Source: Algoriphagus chordae
GTDB lineage: Bacteria; Bacteroidota; Bacteroidia; Cytophagales; Cyclobacteriaceae
Direction: 5' to 3'
DNA length: 64,000 nucleotides
NCBI RefSeq assembly: GCF_003254055.1
Contig: NZ_QKZT01000025.1
Coordinates: 1-64,000, forward strand
Shown here piece after piece: positions 63,606 through 64,000 of the stretch. Every line of letters starts with the position of its first letter. Within the stretch, counting starts at the first letter, position 1. The translations under genes were made by a program, and so were the position numbers. The notes beneath the pieces are model-generated. The model ran no database searches. It was not told where the DNA came from and worked only from the letters and a program-made list of their open reading frames with translations.

Positions 63606-64000
63606 GGTATTTTCCTTCTTTTATTTTCTGTGAAAGTTTATCTGACGCTTCAGGACTTCCTTCTGCTTTCTTCCAATAATTGATAGCTTCATTCTTTTGG
63701 CCAAGGTGGAATAAAATGTCTCCATAATGCTCCAACATCACGCCACTTGGCTCGGCTTCATGCTTCATGGCCAAATCCATGTATTTCTTGGCGCCCTCGT
63801 AATCTTTCAATTGAAATAGAACCCATGCATGCGTATCAAGGAAAGTGCCATTATCTGGAAATCGCTTAACAACTTTATCAGACATTGTTTTGGCCTTCTC
63901 CAAATTCGTCTTTTCTAAGGATAGAAAATAGGAGTAATTGTTCAATACCTGCTCGTCATTTGGGTTGATCTCCAGTGCTTTATCGAAATTTCGGAATGCT
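63598..64000 (-). CDS. TPR-repeat protein, C-terminal part (cut by window edge)
   Basis: The frame is open to the end of the window; at least 134 C-terminal residues are visible and the N-terminus lies outside. Tetratricopeptide units are recognisable: AFRNFDKALEINPNDEQVL, THAWVLFQLKDYEGAKKYMD and LEHYGDILFHLGQKNEAINYW. The family is a protein-interaction scaffold, often a periplasmic or outer-membrane lipoprotein in Bacteroidota. It overlaps the DUF4292 start by 8 bp, hence the same operon with EnvC-like. Confidence 0.8.
   Translation of the reverse strand, partial: AFRNFDKALEINPNDEQVLNNYSYFLSLEKTNLEKAKTMSDKVVKRFPDNGTFLDTHAWVLFQLKDYEGAKKYMDLAMKHEAEPSGVMLEHYGDILFHLGQKNEAINYWKKAEGSPEASDKLSQKIKEGKYHE

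Noticed and set aside
1..64000. CRISPR array, rRNA, tRNA, prophage or restriction/defence island
   Set aside because: Reading both strands gave no repeat-spacer array, no rRNA-like stretch, no tRNA cloverleaf with a GGTTCGAATCC-type T arm, and no phage or restriction genes. Small RNAs without such signatures could still be missed.

Overview
The window looks like a chromosomal segment of a Bacteroidota bacterium, most likely of the order Cytophagales (an Algoriphagus or Cyclobacteriaceae type). The reasons are: two type IX secretion (T9SS) loci (porU/porV and the giant sprA); families largely restricted to this phylum (DUF4494, DUF4837, DUF4292, the DUF2092/DUF6515 pair); promoters of the Bacteroidota form TTTG-N19-TAnnTTTG (best example just upstream of tatA); almost no Shine-Dalgarno sequences; and moderate to low GC. 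The taxonomic call is an inference from gene content, not from a marker search. No rRNA, tRNA, CRISPR array, prophage or recognisable defence island was seen. The only mobile DNA is the tail of an IS1380-type transposase at the left edge.

Layout. 1-5.2 kb: IS tail, nrnA-type DHH phosphoesterase, a zinc-free MDR reductase, a GT39-like membrane glycosyltransferase and a PIN toxin/antitoxin pair. 5.2-8 kb: overlapping histidine kinase and NtrC-type regulator genes. 8-9.4 kb: an FKBP isomerase with a clear promoter and terminator, then a sparse region with a CIRCE-like inverted repeat and a 35-residue basic peptide gene. 9.4-19.2 kb: AhpD-like protein, AraC regulator, lpxH, ftsH-rsfS, birA, ahcY, a lipoprotein and a dienoyl-CoA-reductase-like SDR. 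19.2-29.4 kb: a PAS protein with a kinase dimerisation helix but no ATPase domain, the DUF2092/DUF6515 pair, DUF4494, a membrane-anchored patatin, an Mpo1-like protein, an FAD oxidoreductase, NhaC and an RNase D-like exonuclease. 29.4-32.4 kb: YigZ, then a compact cupin/FemAB-like/GT2 cluster that looks like surface-glycan chemistry.

32.4-39.4 kb is one tightly overlapping minus-strand operon: MBL hydrolase, pssA, porU, porV and an inactive M16 homologue. 39.5-44.8 kb runs the other way: FAD oxidoreductase, a 1096-residue dead-protease/TolB-propeller/beta-barrel protein, and YicC. 44.8-58.3 kb holds two tandem tonB genes and the string DUF4837-maeB-ruvA-sprA-gcvH-vanZ, in which the T9SS translocon gene is embedded among housekeeping genes. 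58.4-64 kb holds tatA-gatA-lytic transglycosylase under a near-perfect promoter, then a TPR protein-DUF4292 lipoprotein-EnvC-like operon that runs off the right edge.

Taken together, the right half is dominated by envelope biogenesis: T9SS export and attachment (SprA, PorU, PorV), phosphatidylserine synthesis, peptidoglycan turnover, TonB energisation, Tat and lipoproteins. Most genes belong to known families. The best candidates for undescribed biology are the multi-domain 1096-residue envelope protein, the ATPase-less PAS/DHp protein, the 35-residue basic peptide locus, the membrane patatin and the cupin/FemAB/GT2 triad.
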